Below, one piece after another: positions 44,854 to 53,453 of a stretch of 64,000 nt of DNA (the first letter of the stretch is position 1; each line of letters begins with the position of its first letter). The stretch lies in contig NZ_CP045293.1 of assembly GCF_009363075.1 (NCBI RefSeq), forward strand, positions 3,286,001 through 3,350,000. Reading direction: 5' to 3'. The notes under the pieces were generated by a model. That model saw nothing but the letters and a program-made list of their open reading frames with translations, was not told the DNA's origin and did not search any database. The position numbers were made by a program, and so were the translations under genes. This DNA comes from Paenibacillus guangzhouensis (lineage in GTDB: Bacteria > Bacillota > Bacilli > Paenibacillales > Paenibacillaceae).

Positions 44854-46161
44854 TTATTCATTCAAATACGTCATTACCCTGTCCTGGATCAAATTGCTTA
44901 CTTCCTCCGCCGACTTCTGTCCACTCATGTAAGTTCGTAATTCTTCCAAGACAAACGATTTAATCTTTATATCTCCTGCTGTATTTACCCCCGCTTCCTC
45001 CAGGAACCTTTTCAGTAGATTGATACGCTCATCCAACAATTTCTCGTCTGATCCATCGGGGAGCTCGATTTGACCATCCTGGATTTGTTGTTTCACTGTA
45101 TTGAGCTCCTTTTCAGTCACTGCTTTATGAAGAGGGAATCCACTCATTTCAGGGGATGACTGCATTTCCTCCGACAATAAAAATTTCATGAACTCCCAAG
45201 CTTCTTGCTGAACCTTCGACTTGCTGTTAATCCCGAATGTTGAATATGAATCGAACGAACCTCCTCGAAATGTGCCGCTTTTGGTCGGTTTCCGCAACAG
45301 CTGCGTATTAGGCTTAAGAAGTTTGGGTAAAGATTCTTTCGGACTATTAAGATTAAGGTCGGTGAATAGCCCTTTATCAAGATCTGCAAGCTCTCCGTTA
45401 CTAAGAATTCCCTCATCGTACATGGATTTGACTTGTTTCATTTTATCTATGAACATCTTAGAATCAAACTTCGCTTTGTGCTCTTCCGGTTGAACCAACT
45501 CTGAGTAGTTTTCTTCAAAAAAATCGTTCAGCAATTGCGTCGGAAATGCACTGATCATCCCGAAATAATCTGAATCGGCTTTCTCATTCACCTTCAATGT
45601 AAAGTTCTTGAAATCATCCCATGTCCAGGACGTATCATTAATGGATACGTTCGCTTTCTCTAGCAGATCGGATTTTCCTTGCATGGCGGAGGTTGAGAAA
45701 GAGACCGGCATCGCATAAAGTCCATCACCGGTTTGTGAAGCTTCCATTATATTTTTATAATACTGATTTTTATCGAACGCCGAATCTTTTGACATTAGCC
45801 CATATAAATCGACCAACATGTTTTTCTGAACGAACTTATCGACAGGTAGATATCCCATCGCGATGATGTCTGAAGCATTCCCTGCAAGAGCCTCAGTGGT
45901 AACCGTTTGAACGTATTTGTTCAAATCAATGTTCCCACCCCCTTCCGGCAAGCTAAGGTTTTCTTTGAAATCAATGTTAATATTCGGATGTGTCTCCTCG
46001 AACTTAAGTGCTGCCGTTTCCAGGAAACGATCCTTTTTCATTACGGAAATCGTAACTGTTTTCTTCTCACCCGAGACATCCTTACTTGACTCAGAACTGC
46101 CGCTTGCGCATGCTGACAACAATAAACATGTACCTAACAAAATAATTACGAATCTCTTCAT
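44854..46161 (-). CDS. Extracellular solute-binding lipoprotein of the HlyD-linked ABC system
   Basis: About 435 aa from ATG 46161, 8 nt after AAAGGGA. Lipobox LLLSAC (Cys near 18). Family 1 binding-protein features: TISVMKKDRFLETAALKFEE, SDIIAMGYLPVDKFVQKN, GLYAMPVSFSTSAMQGKSDL, and the C-terminal SKVQQEAWEFMKFLLSEEMQ. It should bind a carbohydrate or similar solute outside the cell for the two permeases encoded upstream in the same operon. It is the last gene of the cluster and overlaps or abuts the HlyD-type gene. Confidence 0.85.
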   Translation of the reverse strand: MKRFVIILLGTCLLLSACASGSSESSKDVSGEKKTVTISVMKKDRFLETAALKFEETHPNINIDFKENLSLPEGGGNIDLNKYVQTVTTEALAGNASDIIAMGYLPVDKFVQKNMLVDLYGLMSKDSAFDKNQYYKNIMEASQTGDGLYAMPVSFSTSAMQGKSDLLEKANVSINDTSWTWDDFKNFTLKVNEKADSDYFGMISAFPTQLLNDFFEENYSELVQPEEHKAKFDSKMFIDKMKQVKSMYDEGILSNGELADLDKGLFTDLNLNSPKESLPKLLKPNTQLLRKPTKSGTFRGGSFDSYSTFGINSKSKVQQEAWEFMKFLLSEEMQSSPEMSGFPLHKAVTEKELNTVKQQIQDGQIELPDGSDEKLLDERINLLKRFLEEAGVNTAGDIKIKSFVLEELRTYMSGQKSAEEVSNLIQDRVMTYLNE

Positions 46162-46175
46162 ATCGATCATCCCTT

Positions 46176-47333
46176 TCAATTCAATCGTATTCGATTACCA
46201 TCCTGTAATGGATCGCTCGATTCTACAATGATGTCTTCACCAGGTGATAGTCCGTCAAGAATAATGATTTCATCCTCATTCTCTTCTCCTGTCTGCACAT
46301 ATACCTTTTGCGCCGTATACGTATTGCCGAGCGAACTTCGGTTTGCGTGAACGATAAATAGATAGCTCCCCTGTCCGTCCTTTTTAAGCAGGTTTTTGCG
46401 AATGAGAAGACCTTGCTCCTTCGCTTGTTTCATAACTTTCACGCTTGCCTGCTCGCCTCCTTGCAGTTTCCCTCCTGATACATCTACCTTGATGGACGCT
46501 TGCGTCAAGGTTCCGTTACCACCGGTTTCACCTCCCTGGCTACTTTCTTGATTACCACTGTTTCCCGACGGACCTGATTGAATGTCGGCAATCGAGCCTT
46601 TCAAGCGCTGAGTTTTGTTTCCCTTAATTTCAATGTCAACTTTATCCCCTATTAGCAATAGAGCGGCTGCATCTGCATTCGTCCCGAACGTGATTTGAAA
46701 TCCTTCCTTACTATTGACAAGACTCAGAAGCGGCTGTCCTGGAGAAGCGCTCTCGCCCTTCTCAACCTTAATATCTTCCACTTTTCCGTCGAATGGAGCA
46801 GTGATTGTCCGTTTGCGAGCGATATCCCTTTTCATGCTTTCAATTTTACGCTGTGCCATGTCCCGATCCACTTGATCGATTTCTAAGTCTCGTTTAGCTT
46901 TACGTATCTCCTCCTCGTTCCCACTCCGCTGTGCCAAAACAAATTGCTCTTTCAACAAATCACGGTTCAAGTTCTGTTTCTTCAATTGATCTTCCGCATC
47001 GAGCAGCAGTTGCTCCGCCTCTGCACTGTCGAATGTAATAAGCACCTGTCCCTTTTTTACGGTGTCATTGTCGTGGACATGCAGGACAGCGACCCTTCCA
47101 CCGCTGTCACTGCTCAATTCCTTCATCCTCCGTGGAACAATTACCCCGTTGCCTTCAATGCTATTGGATAATGCTTTCATTACTGCTCTATCTGTCGTTA
47201 CTTTTGGCAGCGCCACCGTTTGGAGCGTATTGCTGAGCAGCGTCAGCAGCAACAGCACACTCATAAAAACCCCAAAAATGACTGCAATTACCCGATTTCG
47301 CTTGGCAGCATTTTTTTCGTTATGAAACTGCAT
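46176..47333 (-). CDS. HlyD/MacA-type membrane-fusion (efflux adaptor) protein
   Basis: 385 aa. One membrane helix (15-37), a biotinyl-lipoyl-like half (GNGVIVPRRMKELSSDSGGR, HDNDTVKKGQVLITFDSAEA, about 60-105), a coiled-coil hairpin (about 106-175), the second lipoyl half (ITAPFDGKVEDIKVEKGESA), then beta-barrel and membrane-proximal parts to LSPGEDIIVESSDP. A Gly/Ser/Asn-rich insert lies at about 260-285. Such adaptors serve export machines. Here the gene is 12 nt after a sugar-type permease and directly before the solute-binding gene, with no MacB-like exporter. The normal partner is therefore unclear. Confidence 0.85.
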   Translation of the reverse strand: MQFHNEKNAAKRNRVIAVIFGVFMSVLLLLTLLSNTLQTVALPKVTTDRAVMKALSNSIEGNGVIVPRRMKELSSDSGGRVAVLHVHDNDTVKKGQVLITFDSAEAEQLLLDAEDQLKKQNLNRDLLKEQFVLAQRSGNEEEIRKAKRDLEIDQVDRDMAQRKIESMKRDIARKRTITAPFDGKVEDIKVEKGESASPGQPLLSLVNSKEGFQITFGTNADAAALLLIGDKVDIEIKGNKTQRLKGSIADIQSGPSGNSGNQESSQGGETGGNGTLTQASIKVDVSGGKLQGGEQASVKVMKQAKEQGLLIRKNLLKKDGQGSYLFIVHANRSSLGNTYTAQKVYVQTGEENEDEIIILDGLSPGEDIIVESSDPLQDGNRIRLN

Positions 47334-47344
47334 CTCGTTCCCCC

Positions 47345-48211
47345 TTACCCTTTAATTCCCGACAACTGAATGCCTTCAATGAAATAACGCTCTGCGTATA
47401 AAAACAGCAGCAGCATCGGCATCATGTACACAACGGAAGCAGCGAAGGCTACACCACGTGCATCTGCACTAATCTTCGACAAGTATACTGATAACGGCTG
47501 CTTGAGATCATCTTGCAAAAAAATTAGCGGTTGTTCGACCATATTCCAATGATCAACAAACAAAAGAATAACGAGTGCTGCAAACGCTGGCTTTACCATC
47601 GGCATGATAATAGATAAAAAAATCCGAGCCTGACTGGCTCCATCAATTTTAGCCGCTTCGATATACGAATAAGGAATATTGAGCATGAATTGGCGGAGCA
47701 AAAATACGCCAAACGCTGCAAAAATCCCCGGCAAAATGATAGCCGCATTGCTGTTCATGAGTCCGAGTTTATCAATCACGATATAGTTGGGTACCAATGT
47801 CACTTGGAACGGCATCAGCATCGTAAGCAAATAAACCAGAAACAGCTTGTCCCGACCTCTAAACCGCAGCTTGGCGAACGCATAAGCCGCTAATGAGGCA
47901 ACAATCGCTTGACCTGCTATGATCGGTACGACAAGAAGGACGGAATTCCAGAACATGTGTAGAAATGTAGATGTATGGATTAATACTTTTCCATATTGCT
48001 CTAGTGATACCCAATCTGGAATCAGCTTAATGTTGGCGAACTGATCGGCAGCATTGGCAGTCTTTCCAAGCGCGTCATAGTTCAACCTGATTTCCTGTTC
48101 CGTCATTAATGAATTGGTTACAGTCAACACGATTGGTGTAAGAAGAATAAGCGCAAAGGTGACTAGAAAAAGCGTCTTCAGTTGCTTGATAAGCATTGGT
48201 GCAATTTTCAT
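47345..48211 (-). CDS. Carbohydrate ABC permease, MsmG/MalG type
   Basis: 288 aa, six membrane segments, EAA loop IEAAKIDGASQARIFLSIIM about residues 180-200, C-terminus ERYFIEGIQLSGIKG typical of the MalG/MsmG group. GGGGAATTT precedes the ATG. Pairs with the permease encoded 15 nt upstream. Normal in length and motifs. Confidence 0.9.
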   Translation of the reverse strand: MKIAPMLIKQLKTLFLVTFALILLTPIVLTVTNSLMTEQEIRLNYDALGKTANAADQFANIKLIPDWVSLEQYGKVLIHTSTFLHMFWNSVLLVVPIIAGQAIVASLAAYAFAKLRFRGRDKLFLVYLLTMLMPFQVTLVPNYIVIDKLGLMNSNAAIILPGIFAAFGVFLLRQFMLNIPYSYIEAAKIDGASQARIFLSIIMPMVKPAFAALVILLFVDHWNMVEQPLIFLQDDLKQPLSVYLSKISADARGVAFAASVVYMMPMLLLFLYAERYFIEGIQLSGIKG

Positions 48212-48225
48212 AAATTCCCCTTTCG

Positions 48226-49101
48226 CTACCCATCCATGAAATTTCGAAATCTGCGTTCCATGGCAAAAAGTACACTTACGAGCAACAATATACTGCCAGC
48301 CGTTACAACGGCAGCGGCGGTCAGCTTCTGTATGTCCAATGATAAGAACATATTGTTCATGTAGTGTTGCAGCATATAGAGACTGTCATGCGGATAACTC
48401 CCGGCAATCAGGTAAGTCTCCCGGAACACCTTAAAGGAGTTCACAATGGACATCAGAACAACAAAGATAGTCGTTGGTAGCAGGTAAACTAACGTAATAT
48501 TCGTGAACTTGCGGATGGTCCCCGCGCCTTCCACGTCAGCCGTTTCATAATAATCGTCTGGTATATTTTGCAATCCGGCTAAAAATAAGATGATATTATA
48601 CCCAATATTCTTCCAAATGTAGACAACAATGACCACACCACGGGCCCACTCCGACTTCATCCAGTCAATGCGATCAATCCCGAAGCTATTCAAGATGGCG
48701 TTGAGCGTTCCATTCCAATCAAACAGCACTTGCCACACGAGAATAATGGAGGCTACTGGAACGACAAGAGGCATGACATATGCCGTACGCAGCCAATTGC
48801 GAATGTACACGTTATGATTCAACAGTATCGCGATAACAAGAGAAATGATAAGGATTAGCGGTACGCTTATACCGGTGAACCAAAGCGTATTGTTGACCGC
48901 TTTGTTAAATGATGCACTAGCGAACAATTGTTGATAGTTCGCAAAACCAGCAAAGGAACCGTCTGTATTAGCGTCCTGGAACGAGTACATGACGCCCATT
49001 CCAAAAGGAATCAAGTAAAAGATCGAAAAACCAATCAAGCTTGGTGCCAAGAAATATAAGGCGGTCGCTGTATCCTTGCTAAGCCACTGTCGAAATCTCA
49101 T
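48226..49101 (-). CDS. Carbohydrate ABC permease, MsmF/MalF type
   Basis: About 291 aa from ATG 49101, 6 nt after AAGGGGGG; upstream in-frame codons lack a ribosome site. Six membrane segments with EAA-type loop YETADVEGAGTIRKFTNITL at about 190-210. First gene of the transporter operon; the four 11-bp operator-like repeats at 49174-49213 lie just upstream. Confidence 0.9.
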   Translation of the reverse strand: MRFRQWLSKDTATALYFLAPSLIGFSIFYLIPFGMGVMYSFQDANTDGSFAGFANYQQLFASASFNKAVNNTLWFTGISVPLILIISLVIAILLNHNVYIRNWLRTAYVMPLVVPVASIILVWQVLFDWNGTLNAILNSFGIDRIDWMKSEWARGVVIVVYIWKNIGYNIILFLAGLQNIPDDYYETADVEGAGTIRKFTNITLVYLLPTTIFVVLMSIVNSFKVFRETYLIAGSYPHDSLYMLQHYMNNMFLSLDIQKLTAAAVVTAGSILLLVSVLFAMERRFRNFMDG

Positions 49102-49173
49102 GCGAACCCCCCTTCTTTTTTTCACAGATGATGTTTCTTTCTCTGGGTAGTGTTATTAGCATAAGGGATCAAC

Positions 49174-49213
49174 ATGGAATTCATATGGAGTATATCTGGA
49201 GTTTATGTGGAGT
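49174..49213 (-). promoter_or_regulatory. Four 11-bp direct repeats, probable response-regulator binding array
   Basis: ATGGAAT, ATGGAGT, CTGGAGT and GTGGAGT begin at 49174, 49185, 49196 and 49207, exactly 11 bp apart (ACTCCA on the minus strand). The array is 73 bp before the first permease start and within the kinase-to-permease gap. Spacing of one helical turn is typical of OmpR-family activation sites. Confidence 0.65.
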
Positions 49214-49225
49214 CCATTTCAACAT

Positions 49226-49264
49226 AAAAAAAGAGAAGCCCTAAAGTCAGGAATCTTCTCTTTG
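49226..49264 (-). terminator. Terminator overlapping the kinase stop codon
   Basis: AAAGAGAAG/CTTCTCTTT hairpin followed by U7 on the minus strand; the kinase stop (49247) lies in the loop. It separates the two-component transcript from the transporter operon. Confidence 0.8.
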
Positions 49265-50743
49265 AAACTTCATTTGAAACAAAACGCCTTTTTCCGTATT
49301 TGTAATGGAATATTCAATATGGTGTACGTCCAAGATCTGCTTCACGATATATAAACCAAGTCCACTTCCGCCGGTATTGCGGTTTCTGGATTTCTCAATT
49401 CGGTGGAATGGTTCAAAGATTTCGCTTAGCTGATTACTAGGAATCGAAGCGCCTGTATTCAGTACTTGAAAAACAACATGATCCCTAACACTCTCCAAAC
49501 GTATGAACACTCGCTCCCCGGATGTTGAATATTGAATAGCATTCTGAATGACGTTCGTTATTGCTTTTTCAATAAGATTGCGGTCTGCTCGAACCCATAA
49601 GGAATCCACGATATTCGTTTCAACCACCATTGATTTGTCATTGCTCGCATATTCAAGACGACGCATACTATTCTGTACGAGGTTCGATACATTTACTAAC
49701 TCTAATTGGGGTTCGAATCCAGCGGATTCCAGCTTGAAAATGTTCAGCAGTTCATAAACGAGCTTCTCCATATCTTTCATAATGACATACGAACGCTGCA
49801 AATACTTGTCTCGATCCTTGTAAGCACCAATGTTATGAATCATCCCCTCAATTTGTCCCGAAACAGCAGTAATCGGTGTTTTCAACTCGTGGGACACCGT
49901 GGCGATGAATGCGCTGCGCTTGCCTTCTAATTCTCGCACCTTGTCAATCTCGATGGACAATTGTTGATTCGCTTGCCGAAGATCTGTCATCGATTCCTGC
50001 AAATTACACGACAGCCGGTTCAAGCTGCGGGACAGCTCGCCGATCTCATCATCGGAATCAATCGTACTGGTGCGTGTAAAGTCCAGATTGGCCATCCGTT
50101 CGGCCACGCGATTCATGTTAAGCAATGGTCGGGAAATCAATCGTGAATATATCGCAGCTCCAATTATCGAGATCAACAGTATGAGTACCAATACATAAGG
50201 CGCGAACTGAACCATCACTTGGGAAGCCTCATTTATGGGCTGAAGCGTGGCAGTCATGAGCAGCGTATATGTCCCCTCTTGTAGGGAAATTTGTCTTTCT
50301 TGGCTATAAACATCCTTGGTATGCTTTATTTTATCGATATTTATTGCGAATTTTAGATCCTCATCCCCAGTTACAATAGAAGTCAGAGGGACTGAATCAA
50401 TATCAATGTCGGATTTTAGATTCTCTTCCCCAGTCAGAATAGAAGATAGAGGGACTAAAGGGAGATAAACGATACGATTGTTTTCATTCACCACGACTAA
50501 TGAAACATTCTGCTGCATCGTAAAATTGTCCAGATCCTTTTTTGCATCAAGTAAGCTTTTCTTCTCCGTTTCCGAAATCAATTGATCCAGAGCCTTATTG
50601 AGCGTGTTCACTTTATACTGATGATAGAAAGTAGGAAGAAAGTAGTAGAAAATGACAAAAATGAGAAACGTACTTGCAATCAGCAACGCATTTGTAATAA
50701 TAAATATCTTATAGGTAATTCCTTTGCGTCTTACTCTACTCAT
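49247..50743 (-). CDS. Sensor histidine kinase of the transporter-linked two-component system
   Basis: About 498 aa. Two membrane helices (about 11-37 and 179-199) enclose a 140-residue sensor domain, then HAMP, a coiled linker, HisKA AFIATVSHELKTPITAVSGQ (His286) and HATPase with NVIQNAIQYS, GLYIVKQIL. The sensor domain contains a 21-residue tandem duplication (VPLSSILTGEENLK / VPLTSIVTGDEDLK), mirrored by a 63-bp DNA duplication at about 50351-50476. It overlaps the regulator gene by 8 nt. Probable signal: envelope or solute status for the downstream transporter. Confidence 0.9.
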   Translation of the reverse strand: MSRVRRKGITYKIFIITNALLIASTFLIFVIFYYFLPTFYHQYKVNTLNKALDQLISETEKKSLLDAKKDLDNFTMQQNVSLVVVNENNRIVYLPLVPLSSILTGEENLKSDIDIDSVPLTSIVTGDEDLKFAINIDKIKHTKDVYSQERQISLQEGTYTLLMTATLQPINEASQVMVQFAPYVLVLILLISIIGAAIYSRLISRPLLNMNRVAERMANLDFTRTSTIDSDDEIGELSRSLNRLSCNLQESMTDLRQANQQLSIEIDKVRELEGKRSAFIATVSHELKTPITAVSGQIEGMIHNIGAYKDRDKYLQRSYVIMKDMEKLVYELLNIFKLESAGFEPQLELVNVSNLVQNSMRRLEYASNDKSMVVETNIVDSLWVRADRNLIEKAITNVIQNAIQYSTSGERVFIRLESVRDHVVFQVLNTGASIPSNQLSEIFEPFHRIEKSRNRNTGGSGLGLYIVKQILDVHHIEYSITNTEKGVLFQMKFQREDS

Positions 50744-51395
50744 CAAATTTATATCCTATTCCTTTTACTGTTTTAATGTATGGAACCCCTATTTTTTTGC
50801 GTAAGTTTTTGATATGCGTATCGACGATCCGATCGTCCCCTAAGTATTCGAGTCCCCAAGCCTGATCCAGTAAAGCTTCCCGGGTAACAACGCGTCCATT
50901 GTTATCCAGCAGAGAACGAAGAATTTCAAATTCTTTGGTAGTCAATTCAATTTTTTCGCTGCCTACTAACACAGTATATCCATTTCTGTCTAACGCTACT
51001 TCTTTAAATCGAATAACGTCAGATTCGTTTACATTTGCCCTTCTTAAAGCGGCTTCCACTCGTTTGATAAGTATATTAAATGAGAATGGCTTTGTGATAT
51101 AGTCATCTATTCCCAGATCAAAGCCTTTGATTTCATCGTACTCATCAGCAAGAGCCGTCAACATGATAATCGGCACGGATGGCGACTCGTTCCGGATCAT
51201 TTTGCAAACTTGATACCCATCCATCTTGGGCAGCATCACATCCAATAAGATAAGGTCATATTCATGATCTTGAAATATGCGAATTCCATCCAGTCCATCG
51301 TCTGCAACGTCTACGATGTAATTTTGAGCGTTCAAAAACTCTTTGATCAGTTCCTGAATATCAAAATCATCTTCAATAACTAGTATTTTATTCAT
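50736..51395 (-). CDS. OmpR-family response regulator
   Basis: 219 aa: IEDDFDIQE, Asp52 in LLDVMLPKMDGYQ, KPFSFNILIKRV, winged helix ending YIKTVKGIGYKFDE. First gene of the two-component transcript. The 11-bp repeat array upstream of the permease genes is its likely binding site. Confidence 0.9.
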   Translation of the reverse strand: MNKILVIEDDFDIQELIKEFLNAQNYIVDVADDGLDGIRIFQDHEYDLILLDVMLPKMDGYQVCKMIRNESPSVPIIMLTALADEYDEIKGFDLGIDDYITKPFSFNILIKRVEAALRRANVNESDVIRFKEVALDRNGYTVLVGSEKIELTTKEFEILRSLLDNNGRVVTREALLDQAWGLEYLGDDRIVDTHIKNLRKKIGVPYIKTVKGIGYKFDE

Positions 51396-51583
51396 GTTTC
51401 TTAAACACCTCTACATCCAATTTCCATTCATGCATTCTATTATATATGCAGCCATTATAGTCCCTCAACTTAGCCAATAAATAGATTTTAACGTCCTGTA
51501 ACAAACTGTTTCTTTAAATACGTCAGACTCTTTATATAAAAATCGCCCCAATAATAAAGACATAATAATTATGTAATAGTTAC

Positions 51584-51675
51584 GTTATCCTGCCCGTTAG
51601 TTGAGAAAAGGCAGCTAAATGAATGGCTGCCGTTACTCTGTCTATTATTGATCTATCGCTCCCCGTTAGCGGAGT
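51584..51675 (+). repeat. CCCGTTAG element, full copy, GGCAGC stem
   Basis: Left arm TTATCCTGCCCGTTAGTTGA, stem GGCAGC(TAAATGAATG)GCTGCC, right arm CTATCGCTCCCCGTTAG. Confidence 0.85.
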
Positions 51676-51694
51676 AGTCTTACATTTTACCTTA

Positions 51695-51898
51695 TCAACC
51701 GAAAAAGAAATCAAGAACATTCGAACCGGCCGAAGATTGTTTATTGTAAAATTCGGAATACCCGCAATTTACGCAGTACACGACTACAAATTGATTGTGC
51801 TGAATATCGAACATTTTGGAAAGTCCTGTGCCGGTCATTGCTACTTCTTTCGTCCTTGCGTCTTTGCTTCCGCATTTAATACATCCCTTTTCACTCAT
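51695..51898 (-). CDS. Small zinc-ribbon protein
   Basis: 67 aa with two CxxC pairs, GCIKCGSKDARTKEVAMTG and VVYCVNCGYSEFYNK, spaced as in one zinc ribbon, and an end VLDFFFG. It matches the small nucleic-acid-binding zinc-ribbon proteins common in Bacilli. Ribosome site AGGGAGTGATAG precedes the ATG. Confidence 0.8.
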   Translation of the reverse strand: MSEKGCIKCGSKDARTKEVAMTGTGLSKMFDIQHNQFVVVYCVNCGYSEFYNKQSSAGSNVLDFFFG

Positions 51899-52041
51899 AC
51901 ATCTATCACTCCCTAATGTTATTTTTCTTTTTACGTATCCAATGCTTGGAAGGTTGTGTAAATAAACAGAATAAGTTTAGGTGCTAAATCCAGAAAATCC
52001 GGTAATTTGATCGGCAGCCTCAATGTATAGTTATTGAGTTC

Positions 52042-52266
52042 TTAATCCTGGGATGGATCCTCATCCATGCCGACGGTTGAATCAAATACACTGTCCTGCG
52101 GAACGCTCGTTAGATCTAGCTTTCGCTTCACCTGGTCGTTGATCTTCCCATACCAGGCCTTAAAGGAATCATCTAACTGCTCCTCTCGATTACGATCCTC
52201 GTTCACATCCGAATCTACTTCGATATTATTACCTAATACCCCGTAGTTGTCTTTAGGATGAATCAT
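52042..52266 (-). CDS. Small acidic protein of unknown function
   Basis: 74 aa, rich in Asp/Glu (GNNIEVDSDVNEDRNREEQL, then MDEDPSQD). No membrane segment or known motif. AAGGAGCTGAAG is 6 nt before the ATG, which supports real translation. Neighbours give no hint. Confidence 0.6.
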   Translation of the reverse strand: MIHPKDNYGVLGNNIEVDSDVNEDRNREEQLDDSFKAWYGKINDQVKRKLDLTSVPQDSVFDSTVGMDEDPSQD

Positions 52267-52387
52267 ATTTTACTTCAGCTCCTTCGTATATGGATTGAAT
52301 TAAAATCCCCTGCAAAACCAATTTTATACATGGTATTACTTTTCCAGCTTCGGTGAATAAATTACTGTAAATCAGCCCTTCTGATAT

Positions 52388-52413
52388 TGAACTATAGTGT
52401 CCCGTTAGCGTAA
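52388..52413 (+). repeat. CCCGTTAG element, right arm only
   Basis: GAACTATAGTGTCCCGTTAGCGTAAT. The stop codon of the DUF1871 gene (52405-52407) is inside the arm. Confidence 0.75.
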
Positions 52414-52671
52414 TCCTCGTTCGTGCAGTGCCCTCAATATCTCATGTGCGATTACATTACAATCATTAGATTTCTTAAAGTCCTCTTCAAAGGCTTGGTA
52501 AAGTATATTATTTATTTTAGACGCAAGTTCTTCCGCATTGGTTGTGTAAGAGAGAGCCGTAACAATTTCACGAATTTCGCTTTCGTATTCATCATCAGGA
52601 CAGTGAATTGCAAGTAAACCAATGGGGTCCCAATTGTCAATTATTTCTTTAACCACTGTAAACAGATTCAT
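52405..52671 (-). CDS. DUF1871 family protein
   Basis: 88 aa from ATG 52671, preceded by GGGGGAG. NLFTVVKEIIDNWDPIGLLA, then PDDEYESEIREIVTAL and FEEDFKKSNDCNVIAHEILR match the small all-helical DUF1871 family of Bacilli (function unknown). The last codons (GLR-stop) are encoded by the repeat arm CGTTAGCGTAAT. Confidence 0.8.
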   Translation of the reverse strand: MNLFTVVKEIIDNWDPIGLLAIHCPDDEYESEIREIVTALSYTTNAEELASKINNILYQAFEEDFKKSNDCNVIAHEILRALHERGLR

Positions 52672-52744
52672 CTTTAACTCCCCCAAACCAAATACGCCAG
52701 CATTATTCACATACCATACTATAATGTGGCTGCTTTAATTCCGT

Positions 52745-52833
52745 TAACCTGTCCGTTAGCGCAACGCGGCTGCCGATCTATGCCGGCAGCCGTGTTTTAG
52801 TATATCTATTGAGCTATAGTGTCCCGTTAGTCA
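52745..52833 (+). repeat. CCCGTTAG element, full canonical copy
   Basis: Left arm TAACCTGTCCGTTAGCGCAA, hairpin CGCGGCTGCCGATC...GCCGGCAGCCGTG, right arm CTATAGTGTCCCGTTAG. Confidence 0.9.
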
Positions 52834-52896
52834 TCTTAAGATAAGGTGTTCCCCGTCATTTTCATCTCTTATCCTCTCTATAACGGTGGAGCAGTT

Positions 52897-53448
52897 TTAT
52901 ATACTTTTTACTTGTTTTTCAAAGTACTCATTTTGCAGAACCCCCATATGAATTATGTCATGCCATTCACCATTTCTAAATAGACTTTGCCTACTATTTC
53001 CTTCCTCTTGAAAACCGATATTAGTGTACAATCGAATAGCTTTATCATTAAATGAAAATACTCTAAGGGAAACTCGATGAAGATTCATTTCGTAAAAAGC
53101 GAAATCCAGCAGTAATTTCACCCCCTCTGAACCATAACCTTTTCCCCAATATTCCTTTTCCCCGATGTCGATAATAAATTCAGCATTTCTATTTTTATAA
53201 TCAATATTGACTAATGATACAATGCCAATTGGTGTTTCATTTCCTTTTTCAACCATGATGTAGCTTTTGGCTGTTTGAGATCCCAAAATAACATGATCTA
53301 CAAAATCTTTAGTTGCATCCATCGGATAAACATCCAAGGATGGATTGGTGGAATGCATAACTTCTATATCATTTCTCCACTTGTGGTAAAGTTCTGTATC
53401 TTCCTTTGTCATCTTTCTTAATCTCACTCTTGATGATTCAAACAACAT
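52897..53448 (-). CDS. GNAT family N-acetyltransferase (RimJ-like)
   Basis: 183 aa from ATG 53448, 6 nt after AAGGAGTG. RVRLRKMTKEDTELYHKWRN at the N-terminus, acetyl-CoA loop GEKEYWGKGYGSEGVKLLLD (about 100-120), and LHRVSLRVFSFNDKAIRLYT plus NIGFQEEG. Cytoplasmic acetyltransferase; substrate not predictable. Its start is 6 nt from the TetR stop, so both are cotranscribed. Confidence 0.9.
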   Translation of the reverse strand: MLFESSRVRLRKMTKEDTELYHKWRNDIEVMHSTNPSLDVYPMDATKDFVDHVILGSQTAKSYIMVEKGNETPIGIVSLVNIDYKNRNAEFIIDIGEKEYWGKGYGSEGVKLLLDFAFYEMNLHRVSLRVFSFNDKAIRLYTNIGFQEEGNSRQSLFRNGEWHDIIHMGVLQNEYFEKQVKSI

Positions 53449-53453
53449 TACGA

